DNA of 64,000 nucleotides from an uncultured Bacteroides sp. (GTDB lineage: Bacteria > Bacteroidota > Bacteroidia > Bacteroidales > Bacteroidaceae). Below the pieces are notes generated by a model, which worked only from the letters and a program-made list of their open reading frames with translations, made no database searches and had not been told where the DNA came from. A program made the translations under genes and the position numbers. Positions 40,781 to 49,543 of this stretch are shown here, one piece after another; position 1 is the stretch's first letter, and the number at the start of each line of letters is the position of its first letter. The stretch covers positions 144,538 to 208,537 of the forward strand of contig CABMPP010000007.1 of assembly GCA_902388495.1 (NCBI GenBank). The letters run 5' to 3'.

Positions 40781-42235
40781 ATGAAACAATGCTTTTTTGC
40801 GGTCGACCTTGGAGCCACCAGCGGCCGTACCATCTTGGGGGCTTTTACTCCTGCCGGATTGGAACTGGAGGAAGTGAACCGCTTTCCCAATCACCTGATT
40901 GAAGCCGGAGGACATTTCTACTGGGATATCTACGAACTCTACCGTCACATCGTCGAGGGGCTGAAACAGGCTGCCCGGAAGGGAGATGTGGAAATAACCT
41001 CTATCGGTATCGATACCTGGGGAGTAGATTTTGTCTGTGTGGGCCGGGATGGAGGCTTTCTCCGCCAGCCATACGCCTATCGTGACCCTCATACGGCGGG
41101 AGCTCCCGATGCTTTCTTTACACGGGTTCCCCGTAGCCATGTCTATGGGTGGACAGGCATCCAGGTGATGAACTTCAACTCGCTGTTCCAGCTCGATACA
41201 TTACGCCGAAACCACGACAGTGCACTGGCGGCAGCCGATAAAATCCTTTTCATACCCGATGCATTGAGCTATATGCTGACGGGCGAAATGGTGACGGAAT
41301 ACACCATTGCCAGTACGGCGCAGTTGGTCAATGCCAATACCCGCAAGCTGGAAGATGCCTTGCTGAATGAGCTTGGACTGACGCAAGCGAATTTCGGACG
41401 CTTTGTCTATCCCGGCGACCGGGTAGGAGTGCTGACCAAAGAGATACAGCGCATGACCGGCTTGGGCAGCATTCCCGTAATCGCTGTAGCCGGACACGAC
41501 ACCGCCTCGGCCGTAGCGGCAGTACCTGCCATGAACCGGAACTTTGCTTACCTGAGCAGTGGCACCTGGTCGCTGATGGGAATAGAAGCCGACGCTCCTG
41601 TTATAAATAAAGAAACCGAAGAACTGAACTTCACCAACGAAGGCGGAGTGGAAGGCACCATCCGCCTGCTGAAGAATATTTGCGGCATGTGGCTGCTGGA
41701 ACGTTGCCGTGCCGAGTGGGGAGAGACTTCCTATCCGGAACTTATCGCCGAGGCAGATGCCTGTGAGCCGTTCCGCAGTCTGATAAACCCGGATGACGCT
41801 TTGTTTGCCAATCCGGCCAATATGGAGCAGGCCATCCGGACTTATTGCTCCGACCATCGCCAGCCCATTCCCCAGACGAGGGGACAGATCGTGCGCTGCA
41901 TCTTCGAAAGCCTTGCTTTGCGTTACCGCCAGGTACTGGATAATCTGCGCCACCTTTCACCCCGCCCGGTAGAGGCACTGCACGTCATCGGCGGTGGAAG
42001 CCGTAACGACCTGCTGAACCAGTGGACGGCCAATGCGGTGGGCATTCCCGTCATAGCCGGTCCCTCGGAGGCTACGGCCATCGGCAACGTTATGATTCAG
42101 GCACTGACGACCGGTGCTGCCCGGGACGTTGCTTCCATGCGGCAGCTTATCAATCGCTCCATCCCGTTGAAGACTTTCCATCCACAGGATATGGAAGTGT
42201 GGGATACCGCCTATCTGTCATTCAGAGGGCTTTAG
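40781..42235 (+). CDS. rhaB: Rhamnulokinase
   Basis: 484 aa, FGGY carbohydrate kinase. ATP-binding start AVDLGATSGRTILG (7-20); substrate region SIGIDTWGVDFVCVG with the catalytic Asp in GVDF; second domain with VAGHDTASAVAAVP and HVIGGGSRNDLLNQWTANA. It phosphorylates L-rhamnulose to rhamnulose-1-phosphate. First gene of the operon kinase-isomerase-symporter-aldolase-reductase (named rhaK, I, P, A, O in B. thetaiotaomicron), transcribed from the activator-type promoter just upstream. Confidence 0.95.
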   Translation: MKQCFFAVDLGATSGRTILGAFTPAGLELEEVNRFPNHLIEAGGHFYWDIYELYRHIVEGLKQAARKGDVEITSIGIDTWGVDFVCVGRDGGFLRQPYAYRDPHTAGAPDAFFTRVPRSHVYGWTGIQVMNFNSLFQLDTLRRNHDSALAAADKILFIPDALSYMLTGEMVTEYTIASTAQLVNANTRKLEDALLNELGLTQANFGRFVYPGDRVGVLTKEIQRMTGLGSIPVIAVAGHDTASAVAAVPAMNRNFAYLSSGTWSLMGIEADAPVINKETEELNFTNEGGVEGTIRLLKNICGMWLLERCRAEWGETSYPELIAEADACEPFRSLINPDDALFANPANMEQAIRTYCSDHRQPIPQTRGQIVRCIFESLALRYRQVLDNLRHLSPRPVEALHVIGGGSRNDLLNQWTANAVGIPVIAGPSEATAIGNVMIQALTTGAARDVASMRQLINRSIPLKTFHPQDMEVWDTAYLSFRGL

Positions 42236-42297
42236 CCCGAAGAATCTACTCTCTTAATATATAGGGAAGAGATTCTTCGCTACGCTCTGAATGACAG
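42215..42297 (+). other. Nested intercistronic hairpin after the kinase gene
   Basis: Outer 13-bp arms (42215-42227, inside the kinase 3' end, with 42285-42297) and inner 10-bp arms (42238-42247 with 42270-42279). No T-run follows, so it more likely stabilises or processes the polycistronic mRNA between kinase and isomerase than terminates it. Confidence 0.6.
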
Positions 42298-42340
42298 ATA
42301 CTATAGATTTTCATAACTTATAACTTAATAATTTACTATC

Positions 42341-43594
42341 ATGAAAGAAGAATTGATTACGAAGGCATTTGAGGTAGCCAAAGAGCGTTATGCTGCTATT
42401 GGCGTAGATGTAGAACAGGCAATGGACGCCTTGCAGAAGATTTCCCTCTCGCTGCATTGCTGGCAGGCAGATGATGTAGCCGGGTTTGAATCGACGGGCT
42501 CGCTCACCGGGGGCATTCAGGCTACAGGTAATTATCCGGGCAAGGCACGCACGATGGAAGAGCTCCGTCAGGACATACTGAAGGCTGCTTCTTATATCCC
42601 CGGCACGCACCGTCTGAACCTGCACGAAATATATGGCGACTTCGGCGGAAAGTTCGTAGACCGCGACCAGGTAGAGCCCGCACACTTTGAGAGTTGGATG
42701 CAATGGGCAGCCGAAAACAATATGAAGCTGGACTTCAACTCCACTTCCTTCTCCCACCCCAAGAGCGGCAACCTTACGCTGTCTAACCCGGACAAGGCTA
42801 TCCGCGACTTCTGGGTAGAGCACACCATCCGTTGCCGTGCCGTTGCCGAAGAGATGGGCCGTCGCCAGGGTGACCCTTGTATCATGAACCTTTGGGTACA
42901 CGATGGCAGCAAGGATATCACCGTGAACCGCATGAAGTATCGCGAGCTGCTGAAGGACTCCCTCGACCGCATCTTTGCCACCGATTACCGGAATATGAAG
43001 GACTGCGTAGAGTCCAAAGTCTTCGGCATCGGTCTGGAAAGCTATACGGTAGGGTCGAACGACTTCTATATCGGCTATGGCGTGAGTCGCAACAAGATTG
43101 TGACGCTGGACACGGGGCACTTTCATCCCACGGAAAGCGTGGCCGACAAGCTCTCTTCTCTCCTTCTCTTTATCCCCGAAATCATGTTGCACGTCAGCCG
43201 TCCGGTACGTTGGGACTCTGACCACGTGACGATTATGAACGACGATACACTGGACCTTTGCAAGGAAATCGTTCGTTGCAATGCACTGAACCGTGTACAT
43301 ATCGGACTCGATTACTTCGATGCCAGCATCAACCGCATCGGCGCATACGTCATCGGTAGCCGTGCTACGCAGAAGTGTGTGCTTCAGGCGCTGCTCGAAC
43401 CACTGGATACGCTGCGTCGCTACGAGGCTGCCGACCAGGGCTTCGAACGCCTGGCACTGCTCGAAGAAGCGAAATCACTGCCATGGAATGCCGTGTGGGA
43501 TATGTTCTGCTTGAAGAACGATGTGCCGGTGGGTGAGGAATTCATTGCTGAGATTGAAAAATACGAGGCGGAAGTGACGTCCAAGCGCAACTAA
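42341..43594 (+). CDS. rhaA: L-rhamnose isomerase
   Basis: 417 aa, usual length for the enzyme. Metal-ligand regions are visible: LHEIYGDFGGKFVDRDQ, IMNLWVHDGSKDITVNR, TLDTGHFHPTESVADK and VRWDSDHVTI. It interconverts L-rhamnose and L-rhamnulose in the cytoplasm with Mn2+/Zn2+. Second gene of the operon, 105 bases after the kinase with a nested hairpin between, and followed by a 42-bp tandem repeat before the symporter gene. Confidence 0.97.
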   Translation: MKEELITKAFEVAKERYAAIGVDVEQAMDALQKISLSLHCWQADDVAGFESTGSLTGGIQATGNYPGKARTMEELRQDILKAASYIPGTHRLNLHEIYGDFGGKFVDRDQVEPAHFESWMQWAAENNMKLDFNSTSFSHPKSGNLTLSNPDKAIRDFWVEHTIRCRAVAEEMGRRQGDPCIMNLWVHDGSKDITVNRMKYRELLKDSLDRIFATDYRNMKDCVESKVFGIGLESYTVGSNDFYIGYGVSRNKIVTLDTGHFHPTESVADKLSSLLLFIPEIMLHVSRPVRWDSDHVTIMNDDTLDLCKEIVRCNALNRVHIGLDYFDASINRIGAYVIGSRATQKCVLQALLEPLDTLRRYEAADQGFERLALLEEAKSLPWNAVWDMFCLKNDVPVGEEFIAEIEKYEAEVTSKRN

Positions 43595-43614
43595 GCGTAT
43601 CTTTGAGGGCTCGT

Positions 43615-43899
43615 CGCACGGCTTCGGACACCCCGAAAATGCAATCTGAGTTTCAGCGCACGGCTTCGGACACCCTGAAAATGCAATCTGAGTTTCAGCG
43701 CACGGCTTCGGACACCCTGAAAATGCAATCTGAGTTTCAGCGCACGGCTTCGGACACCCTGAAGGTGCAATCTGAATTTCAGCGCACGGTTTCGGACACT
43801 CTGAAGGTGCAATCTGAATTTCAGCGCACGGTTTCGGACACTCTGAAGGTGCAATCTGAATTTCAGCGCACGGTTTCAGGCACTCTGAAGGTGCAGCGC
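43615..43899 (+). repeat. 42-bp minisatellite between isomerase and symporter genes
   Basis: Six full units (43615, 43657, 43699, 43741, 43783, 43825) and a partial seventh from 43867, each of 42 bp beginning CGCACGGYTTCGGACAC and ending AATTTCAG or AGTTTCAG. Units 1-3 carry AAAATGCAATCTGAG and units 4-6 carry AAGGTGCAATCTGAA, so two sub-families spread by unequal exchange. A perfect stem CTGAA-T-TTCAG exists in later units. The period is 14 codons, so frames on both strands are open without being genes. It ends 48 bases before the symporter ATG and fills the 352-bp gap. Confidence 0.9.
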
Positions 43900-43946
43900 G
43901 GGGGCTCTTTTATTATCAACAAGAAACATTTAAATGCAGTGATATA

Positions 43947-44978
43947 ATGAATACACTAATCGGATTACTAATTATCGCCATCGGCAGTTTCGGGCAGAGC
44001 AGTTCGTATGTACCTATCAATAAGGTGAAAAACTGGTCGTGGGAAAGCTTCTGGCTGGTGCAGGGCATCTTTGCCTGGCTCGTCTTCCCGCTGCTGGGTG
44101 CATTGCTCGGCATTCCTGCCGGTAGCAGCCTGATGGAACTCTGGGGAGCAGGCGGCGCGTTACCTGCCATGGTCTACGGTGTCCTTTGGGGCGTCGGTGG
44201 ACTGACATTCGGACTGAGCATGCGCTATCTGGGTGTTGCTCTTGGGCAGAGTATTGCTCTTGGCACCTGTGCCGGTTTCGGAACACTCTTCCCGGCACTC
44301 TTTGCCGGAAAAGACCTGTTGCATGGCGATGGACTGATGTTGCTCATTGGCGTTTGCATTACGTTGGCCGGTATTGCTGTCATCGGTTATGCCGGAAGCC
44401 TCCGCTCCCGGAATATGAGTGAGGAGGAGAAAAAGGCGGCTGTGAAAGACTTTGCACTGACCAAGGGATTGCTGGTGGCACTGCTTGCCGGTGTAATGAG
44501 CGCTTGCTTCGCCCTGGGGCTTGATGCCGGCGTGCCGATAAAAGAGGCTGCCTTGGCAGGTGGTGTAGCTCCGTTGTATGCCGGGCTTCCGGTTATCTTC
44601 CTTGTTACTTTGGGCGGTTTCTGCACCAATGCCGTCTATTGCATCCAGCAGAATGTGAAGAACAAGACCGGTCGGGAGTATTTCTCAGTCAAAGGCGGTG
44701 TATTCATCAATAATCTTTTGTTCTGTGCACTGGCAGGCGTACTGTGGTATTCGCAGTTCTTCGGCTTGGAGATGGGTAAGAGCTTCTTGACGGATAGCCC
44801 CATACTGCTTGCTTTCTCGTGGAGCATCCTGATGTCGCTCAATGTTACGTTCAGTAACGTCTGGGGTATTCTGCTCCGGGAGTGGAAAGGCTGCGGACAG
44901 CGCACCATCGGTGTACTTCTTCTGGGGCTGGCAGTGCTCATTGCCTCTATCATTGTAGTGGCTATGGCGCAGAATTAA
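43947..44978 (+). CDS. rhaT: L-rhamnose/proton symporter
   Basis: 343 aa, with about ten hydrophobic helices (for instance IGLLIIAIGSFGQSSSYVP, FLVTLGGFCTNAVYCI, TIGVLLLGLAVLIASIIVVA), matching RhaT of the drug/metabolite transporter superfamily. Conserved LWGVGGLTFGLSMRYLGVALG and ALGLDAG blocks are present. It carries L-rhamnose released in the periplasm into the cytoplasm. Corresponds to RhaP in the Bacteroides nomenclature. Third gene of the operon. Confidence 0.95.
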   Translation: MNTLIGLLIIAIGSFGQSSSYVPINKVKNWSWESFWLVQGIFAWLVFPLLGALLGIPAGSSLMELWGAGGALPAMVYGVLWGVGGLTFGLSMRYLGVALGQSIALGTCAGFGTLFPALFAGKDLLHGDGLMLLIGVCITLAGIAVIGYAGSLRSRNMSEEEKKAAVKDFALTKGLLVALLAGVMSACFALGLDAGVPIKEAALAGGVAPLYAGLPVIFLVTLGGFCTNAVYCIQQNVKNKTGREYFSVKGGVFINNLLFCALAGVLWYSQFFGLEMGKSFLTDSPILLAFSWSILMSLNVTFSNVWGILLREWKGCGQRTIGVLLLGLAVLIASIIVVAMAQN

Positions 44979-45017
44979 ATAATAAATTAGAGTATCTATA
45001 AATAATCTTCTAAGTAT

Positions 45018-45827
45018 ATGGAATCAATCTTAAACAATCGCCTCGCTCTTGCTGCCGAAGTGTGGAAAGTAGCCGAAGTAGCCGGCTACCTCTGGCAGAA
45101 AGGCTGGGCGGAACGTAATGGTGGCAACATCACAGTCAACATCACCGAGTACATCGACGATGAAATCAAGTCCATGCCCGCCATCAGCGAAGTAAAACCG
45201 ATAGGCGCCACCCTGCCGCACCTGAAAGGCTGCTACTTCTATTGTAAAGGCACCAACAAACGCATGCGCGACCTGGCCCGCCGCCCGATGGAGAACGGCT
45301 CCGTCATCCGTATTCTGGACGACTGTGCCAGCTATGTCATCATAGCCGACCAGCCCGTACAGCCTACCTCCGAGCTCCCTTCACACCTCAGCGTTCACAA
45401 CTATCTCATCGCCCAAGGTTCTCCCTACAAGGCTTCCGTGCACACCCACCCCATCGAGTTGGTTGCCATGACCCACTGCCAGAAATTCCTGCAGAAGGAT
45501 GTCGCCACCAATCTCCTTTGGAGCATGATTCCCGAGACGAAAGCCTTCTGTCCGCGTGGTCTGGGCATCATCCCCTACAAGCTCCCCAGTTCCGTAGAAC
45601 TGGCCGAAGCTACCATCCGCGAACTGGCCGATTATGACGTCGTAATGTGGGAGAAGCATGGCGTCTTCGCCGTAGATGTAGATGTAATGGCCGCCTTCGA
45701 CCAGGTGGATGTCCTCAACAAATCCGCCCTTATCTATATCGCCGCCAAGAACATGGGCTTCGAACCCGACGGCATGAGCCAGTTGCAGATGCAGGAAATG
45801 ACCGTAGCATTCAACTTGCCAAAATAA
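45018..45827 (+). CDS. rhaD: Rhamnulose-1-phosphate aldolase
   Basis: 269 aa, class II (zinc) aldolase of the AraD/FucA family. Zn ligands appear in SVHTHPIEL and in MWEKHGVFAV, with N-terminal GWAERNGGNITV as substrate-phosphate loop. It splits rhamnulose-1-phosphate into dihydroxyacetone phosphate and L-lactaldehyde. Fourth gene of the operon, 39 bases after the symporter (RhaA in Bacteroides naming). Confidence 0.95.
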   Translation: MESILNNRLALAAEVWKVAEVAGYLWQKGWAERNGGNITVNITEYIDDEIKSMPAISEVKPIGATLPHLKGCYFYCKGTNKRMRDLARRPMENGSVIRILDDCASYVIIADQPVQPTSELPSHLSVHNYLIAQGSPYKASVHTHPIELVAMTHCQKFLQKDVATNLLWSMIPETKAFCPRGLGIIPYKLPSSVELAEATIRELADYDVVMWEKHGVFAVDVDVMAAFDQVDVLNKSALIYIAAKNMGFEPDGMSQLQMQEMTVAFNLPK

Positions 45828-45859
45828 ATTCATTTACATTGTACTTAACCCAACTCCCT

Positions 45860-47014
45860 ATGTATAGAATGATATTGAACGAGACCTCTTACTTCGGCGC
45901 CGGCTGTCGCGAAACGATTGCCGTAGAAGCAGCCCGCAGAGGTTTCAAGAAGGCCTTCTTTGTGACGGACAAGGATCTGATCCGTTTCAAAGTAGCCGAT
46001 AAAGTGATCGAAGTATTCGAAAAGAACCATATCCCTTACGAGCTTTTCAGTGACGTAAAGGCTAATCCTACTATTGCCAATGTACAGCATGGTGTTGCTG
46101 CTTTCAAAGCCTCCGGGGCCGATTTCATCGTAGCCCTGGGTGGCGGCTCTTCTATCGATACCGCCAAAGGCATCGGCATTGTAGTAAGCAATCCCGATTT
46201 TGCCGACGTGAAGTCTCTGGAAGGCGTGGCCGATACCCGCCGGAAGGCTGTGCCTACTTTTGCTCTGCCTACTACGGCCGGTACTGCTGCCGAGGTTACC
46301 ATCAACTACGTCATCATCGATGAAGATGCATGCAAGAAGATGGTCTGTGTCGATCCCAACGACATTCCTGCCGTTGCCATCGTCGACCCCGAACTGATGT
46401 ACTCCATGCCGAAAGGACTGACTGCCGCTACCGGTATGGACGCGTTGACGCATGCCATCGAGAGCTACATCACTCCCGGTGCCTGGGCCATGTCCGACAT
46501 GTTCGAACTGAAAGCCATTGAAATGATTGCCGCCAATCTGAAGGCTGCTGTCGATAATGGCAACGATGCTGCCGCCCGTGAAGCCATGTCTCAGGCTCAG
46601 TATATTGCCGGTATGGGATTCAGTAATGTCGGTCTGGGCATTGTGCACTCCATGGCTCATCCTCTCGGCGCCCATTATGATACTCCGCATGGAGTGGCCA
46701 ATGCACTGCTGTTGCCATACGTTATGGAGTATAATGCAGAGTCTCCCGCCGCTCCTAAATATATCCATATTGCAAAGGCGATGGGGGTAGATACCGAGGG
46801 CATGAGCGAGGCTGAAGGTGTGCGTGCCGCTATCGATGCCGTCAGGAACTTGTCGTTGAGCATCGGCATTCCGCAGCAACTGCACGAAATCAATGTAAGG
46901 GAAGAAGACCTGCACCAGTTGGCAGTCGATGCTTTCAATGATGTATGTACCGGTGGAAATCCGCGTCCTACTTCTGTTGAAGACATCGAGGCGCTGTATC
47001 GCAAAGCATTTTGA
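45860..47014 (+). CDS. fucO: Lactaldehyde reductase (iron-dependent alcohol dehydrogenase)
   Basis: 384 aa from MYRMILNETSYFG; the frame is open further upstream inside the aldolase gene, but homologues start here. Group III alcohol dehydrogenase: GGGSSIDTAKGI (NAD site), GMDALTHAIESYI and HSMAHPLGAHYDTPHG, whose histidines bind Fe2+. It reduces L-lactaldehyde to 1,2-propanediol, regenerating NAD+ during anaerobic rhamnose fermentation. Fifth gene of the operon (RhaO in B. thetaiotaomicron). Confidence 0.94.
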   Translation: MYRMILNETSYFGAGCRETIAVEAARRGFKKAFFVTDKDLIRFKVADKVIEVFEKNHIPYELFSDVKANPTIANVQHGVAAFKASGADFIVALGGGSSIDTAKGIGIVVSNPDFADVKSLEGVADTRRKAVPTFALPTTAGTAAEVTINYVIIDEDACKKMVCVDPNDIPAVAIVDPELMYSMPKGLTAATGMDALTHAIESYITPGAWAMSDMFELKAIEMIAANLKAAVDNGNDAAAREAMSQAQYIAGMGFSNVGLGIVHSMAHPLGAHYDTPHGVANALLLPYVMEYNAESPAAPKYIHIAKAMGVDTEGMSEAEGVRAAIDAVRNLSLSIGIPQQLHEINVREEDLHQLAVDAFNDVCTGGNPRPTSVEDIEALYRKAF

Positions 47015-47035
47015 TTCACCATTTAATACGATCAC

Positions 47036-48361
47036 ATGAAGAAGATTTTTATTTCCTGCATGCTGTTGCTGGCTTCGGCTACGCTTTTCTCGCAAGTAGA
47101 GGTGAAGAATGCCGCTCAGGCAAAACTCTCAGCCTCCGAGCTGGCTGTGAAGATAGCCGACCGCATCCTTGGCAGCACCACCTATGAGTTTAAGAATACC
47201 AAGACCGGCGAGACATACACCACTGTCAAGAACCTGCCTTTGGATATGAATGTCCGCGTTGCTTGCAAGTATAATAACTGGCACTATACTAATGGAGTGA
47301 CCCACATCGCCCTGATGGAACTTGCCGATAAGACCGGCGACAAGAAGTACGACGATTATGTCCTTCGGAACATGAACTTCGTATTCAATGAAGGCAACCT
47401 GGATTTCTTCAGGAAGCAATACGACAAGGCTATGAAAGACGAAGGCTGGTACGGCGTCCGCAAATTGAGCTGGCACATGATTTTCCGTGGTAAGCGCCTG
47501 GACGACAACGGTCCGATGGGCGCCAGCCTGATCGACTTGCAGATGAAACATCCCGATAAAGCATTCCTGAAATATATCAACGAGACAGCCGAACATCTGA
47601 ACTATGGCGAACCTCGTCTGGAAGACGGTACCATCGCCCGTATCTGGCCGCACGTCAACACCATTTGGGCCGATGATGCCTTTATGGCAATCTCTTTCCT
47701 GGCACGTATGGGCAAAATGACCGGTGACATGAAGTACATTGACGATGCCGCCAATCAGGTTATTAAATATCACGAATATCTATGGTGTCCGGAAAAGCAG
47801 ATTTTCTATCATTGCTATCACACGGATAACAAAGAACATGGAGTGGCACACTGGAGCCGTGCCAACGGTTGGGTGTTCATGGCTACTGCCGATTTGCTGG
47901 ACGTGATGCCCCAGGACCATCCTTTGCGCACGAAAGTGCTGGAATGCTTCAAACGCCAATGCAGCGGCGTAGCCCGTTACCAAGGCAAAAACGGTCTTTG
48001 GCACCAGCTTCTTGATAAGGAAGATTCCTTTGAAGAGATTACCGGTACCGCCATGTTTGTCTTCGGTATGGCTCGCGGTGTGAAACGCGGATGGTTGCAT
48101 CCCGATTTCATCTACGCAGCCGAGCAGGGCTTGAAGGGTATGATGACCAAAATGTCTGATAAAGGGGATGTTACTGCCATTTGTGTAGGTACGGGCATCA
48201 TGCCGTCTCCGGCTTACTACTATAACCGTCCTGTTCAGGAGAACGATCCGATGGGTGAAGGCCCGGTGCTCCGTGCATTGATTGAGATGATAGATGCGCC
48301 GAAGTATACGGAAATCAAAGCCGAACAACAATATGATAAAATTGTAGTCAAGAAGCCATAA
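47036..48361 (+). CDS. GH105 unsaturated rhamnogalacturonyl hydrolase
   Basis: 441 aa with signal peptide (about 1-19, TLFS-QV). (alpha/alpha)6 barrel with WPHVNTIWADDAFMAISFLARMG, where the Asp pair aligns with the GH105 acid, and HWSRANGWVFMATADLLDVMP. It removes the unsaturated uronic acid from the non-reducing end of lyase products, freeing rhamnose. It is the last gene of the rhamnose operon, 21 bases after fucO, which ties oligosaccharide trimming to rhamnose catabolism. It is a different branch from the GH105 half of the 840-aa fusion. Confidence 0.93.
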   Translation: MKKIFISCMLLLASATLFSQVEVKNAAQAKLSASELAVKIADRILGSTTYEFKNTKTGETYTTVKNLPLDMNVRVACKYNNWHYTNGVTHIALMELADKTGDKKYDDYVLRNMNFVFNEGNLDFFRKQYDKAMKDEGWYGVRKLSWHMIFRGKRLDDNGPMGASLIDLQMKHPDKAFLKYINETAEHLNYGEPRLEDGTIARIWPHVNTIWADDAFMAISFLARMGKMTGDMKYIDDAANQVIKYHEYLWCPEKQIFYHCYHTDNKEHGVAHWSRANGWVFMATADLLDVMPQDHPLRTKVLECFKRQCSGVARYQGKNGLWHQLLDKEDSFEEITGTAMFVFGMARGVKRGWLHPDFIYAAEQGLKGMMTKMSDKGDVTAICVGTGIMPSPAYYYNRPVQENDPMGEGPVLRALIEMIDAPKYTEIKAEQQYDKIVVKKP

Positions 48362-48390
48362 GCTGCACTTTTTACTCGTTAGTAAATTAG

Positions 48391-48440
48391 AGTCTTCGCA
48401 TTGGGAAAAATATATTTTCTCGGTGCGAAGACTTGTTTTT
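48391..48440 (+). terminator. Terminator of the rhamnose operon
   Basis: 10-bp perfect stem (48391-48400 with 48424-48433), extended by wobble pairs, and a T-run at 48436-48440. It partly overlaps the promoter of the regulator gene that follows. Confidence 0.88.
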
Positions 48441-48461
48441 AAGAAATAATCTCTATTTTTG
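48433..48461 (+). promoter_or_regulatory. Promoter of the AraC-type regulator gene
   Basis: TTG at 48433-48435 and TAttTTTG at 48454-48461 (18-bp gap), 29 bases before the regulator ATG. The CAAAA repeats of the three putative target promoters are absent here, so the regulator gene appears not to be self-activated through them. Confidence 0.6.
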
Positions 48462-48490
48462 TCCCGAACCCAACATGAAGGACACGTGTT

Positions 48491-49411
48491 ATGACAAAGA
48501 ACTATAATGATTTAGGAGTAGAATTCAAGTACCTTATCGTAAATGACATGGACCAGAAGTATGGTCTTTGGGTCAATACTGTAGGGTTTCAATCCATCCA
48601 GCCTAACTCCCCTTATCCGCTAAAGGATCATCCTACCGGCTATTTCTTCAATGCACAGAAAGGACGTGTCTTGCGTGAATATCAGTTGGTTTATATCACA
48701 AAGGGGAGGGGATTGTTCTCCTCGGAAACAACTCCGGAAAAGCAAGTCTGCAAAGGGCGTCTGATGGTGCTCTTCCCTGGTCAGTGGCATACCTATCATC
48801 CTTATTCCCAGACAGGATGGAACGAATATTACATTGGTTTTGAAGGGCCGGTGCTTGATGATATGGTGAAAGCGGGCTTCCTTTCGAAAGAGAACCAGGT
48901 ACTTGAAGTTGGCTTGAACGAGGAACTTGTTTCGCTTTACTCCCGTGCATTGGAAATAGCCGAGGCAGATAAGATTTCTTCCCAGCAGTATCTTGCCGGG
49001 ATTGTGCTGCACATGATAGGGATGATACTATCTGTTTCCAAGAATAAGATTTTTGAAGTAGGGGATGTGGACCAGAAGATTGAGCAAGCCAAAATTATCA
49101 TGAACGAGAATGTATTCAAGGATATTGACCCGGAAGAGCTGGCTATGAAGCTGAACATCAGTTATTCCTGGTTCCGCAAGGTCTTCAAGGACTATACGGG
49201 TTATGCTCCTGCCAAATATTTCCAGGAACTGAAACTGCGTAAGGCAAAGCAGCTTCTGGTCAGTACTTCACAATCGGTAAAAGAGATTTCTTTTATGCTC
49301 GATTATAAATCTACAGAACATTTCTTCTCCTTATTCAAGAAACGAACCGGTTTCACACCGCTGGAGTACCGCTCTTTTGGTCGCGAAACCGATGCTGAAG
49401 AAGAATTGTAG
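48491..49411 (+). CDS. rhaR: AraC-family activator of rhamnose catabolism (RhaR-like)
   Basis: 306 aa. N-terminal cupin-like sensor (about 35-150, YQLVYITKGRGLFSSE, FPGQWHTYHPY) and a C-terminal pair of helix-turn-helix motifs (about 205-300, ELAMKLNISYSWFRKVFKDYTGYAPAKYFQEL then SVKEISFMLDYKSTEHFFSLFKKRTGFTPLEYR). It directly follows the rhamnose operon, the place of RhaR in B. thetaiotaomicron. It should bind L-rhamnose or rhamnulose and activate the CAAAA-repeat promoters at 21.3, 40.7 and 50.1 kb; only the second of these is supported by known biology, the other two are my inference. Confidence 0.9.
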   Translation: MTKNYNDLGVEFKYLIVNDMDQKYGLWVNTVGFQSIQPNSPYPLKDHPTGYFFNAQKGRVLREYQLVYITKGRGLFSSETTPEKQVCKGRLMVLFPGQWHTYHPYSQTGWNEYYIGFEGPVLDDMVKAGFLSKENQVLEVGLNEELVSLYSRALEIAEADKISSQQYLAGIVLHMIGMILSVSKNKIFEVGDVDQKIEQAKIIMNENVFKDIDPEELAMKLNISYSWFRKVFKDYTGYAPAKYFQELKLRKAKQLLVSTSQSVKEISFMLDYKSTEHFFSLFKKRTGFTPLEYRSFGRETDAEEEL

Positions 49412-49508
49412 AATACAGTTTATTGTAGTTCTTACCAGCACTCCAGCACGCATGCGTGCAACGAAAAGATAATCAACGTATTAACCGGTGCTGGTAGCAG
49501 TGACGGTA

Positions 49509-49543
49509 GCGTGCTGGTAAACTGTTACCAACACGCTTTTTTT
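49509..49543 (+). terminator. Terminator after the regulator gene
   Basis: 12-position stem with one mismatch (49509-49520 with 49525-49536, loop actg) followed by seven T. An additional inverted pair (ACCAGCAC near 49434; GTGCTGGT near 49488) precedes it. Confidence 0.88.

Noticed and set aside
43615..43899. CRISPR-like array
   Set aside because: The units are contiguous 42-bp tandem copies without unique spacers, and no cas genes lie nearby.
43603..43947. 114-aa open frame (TTG start) across the 42-bp repeats, with an 87-aa frame on the opposite strand
   Set aside because: Both frames are open only because the repeat period is a multiple of three and the unit lacks stops. There is no ATG, and the product would be pure repeat.
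45647..45859. Upstream extension of the lactaldehyde reductase
   Set aside because: It lies wholly inside the aldolase gene in another frame; family members start near MYRMILNE.
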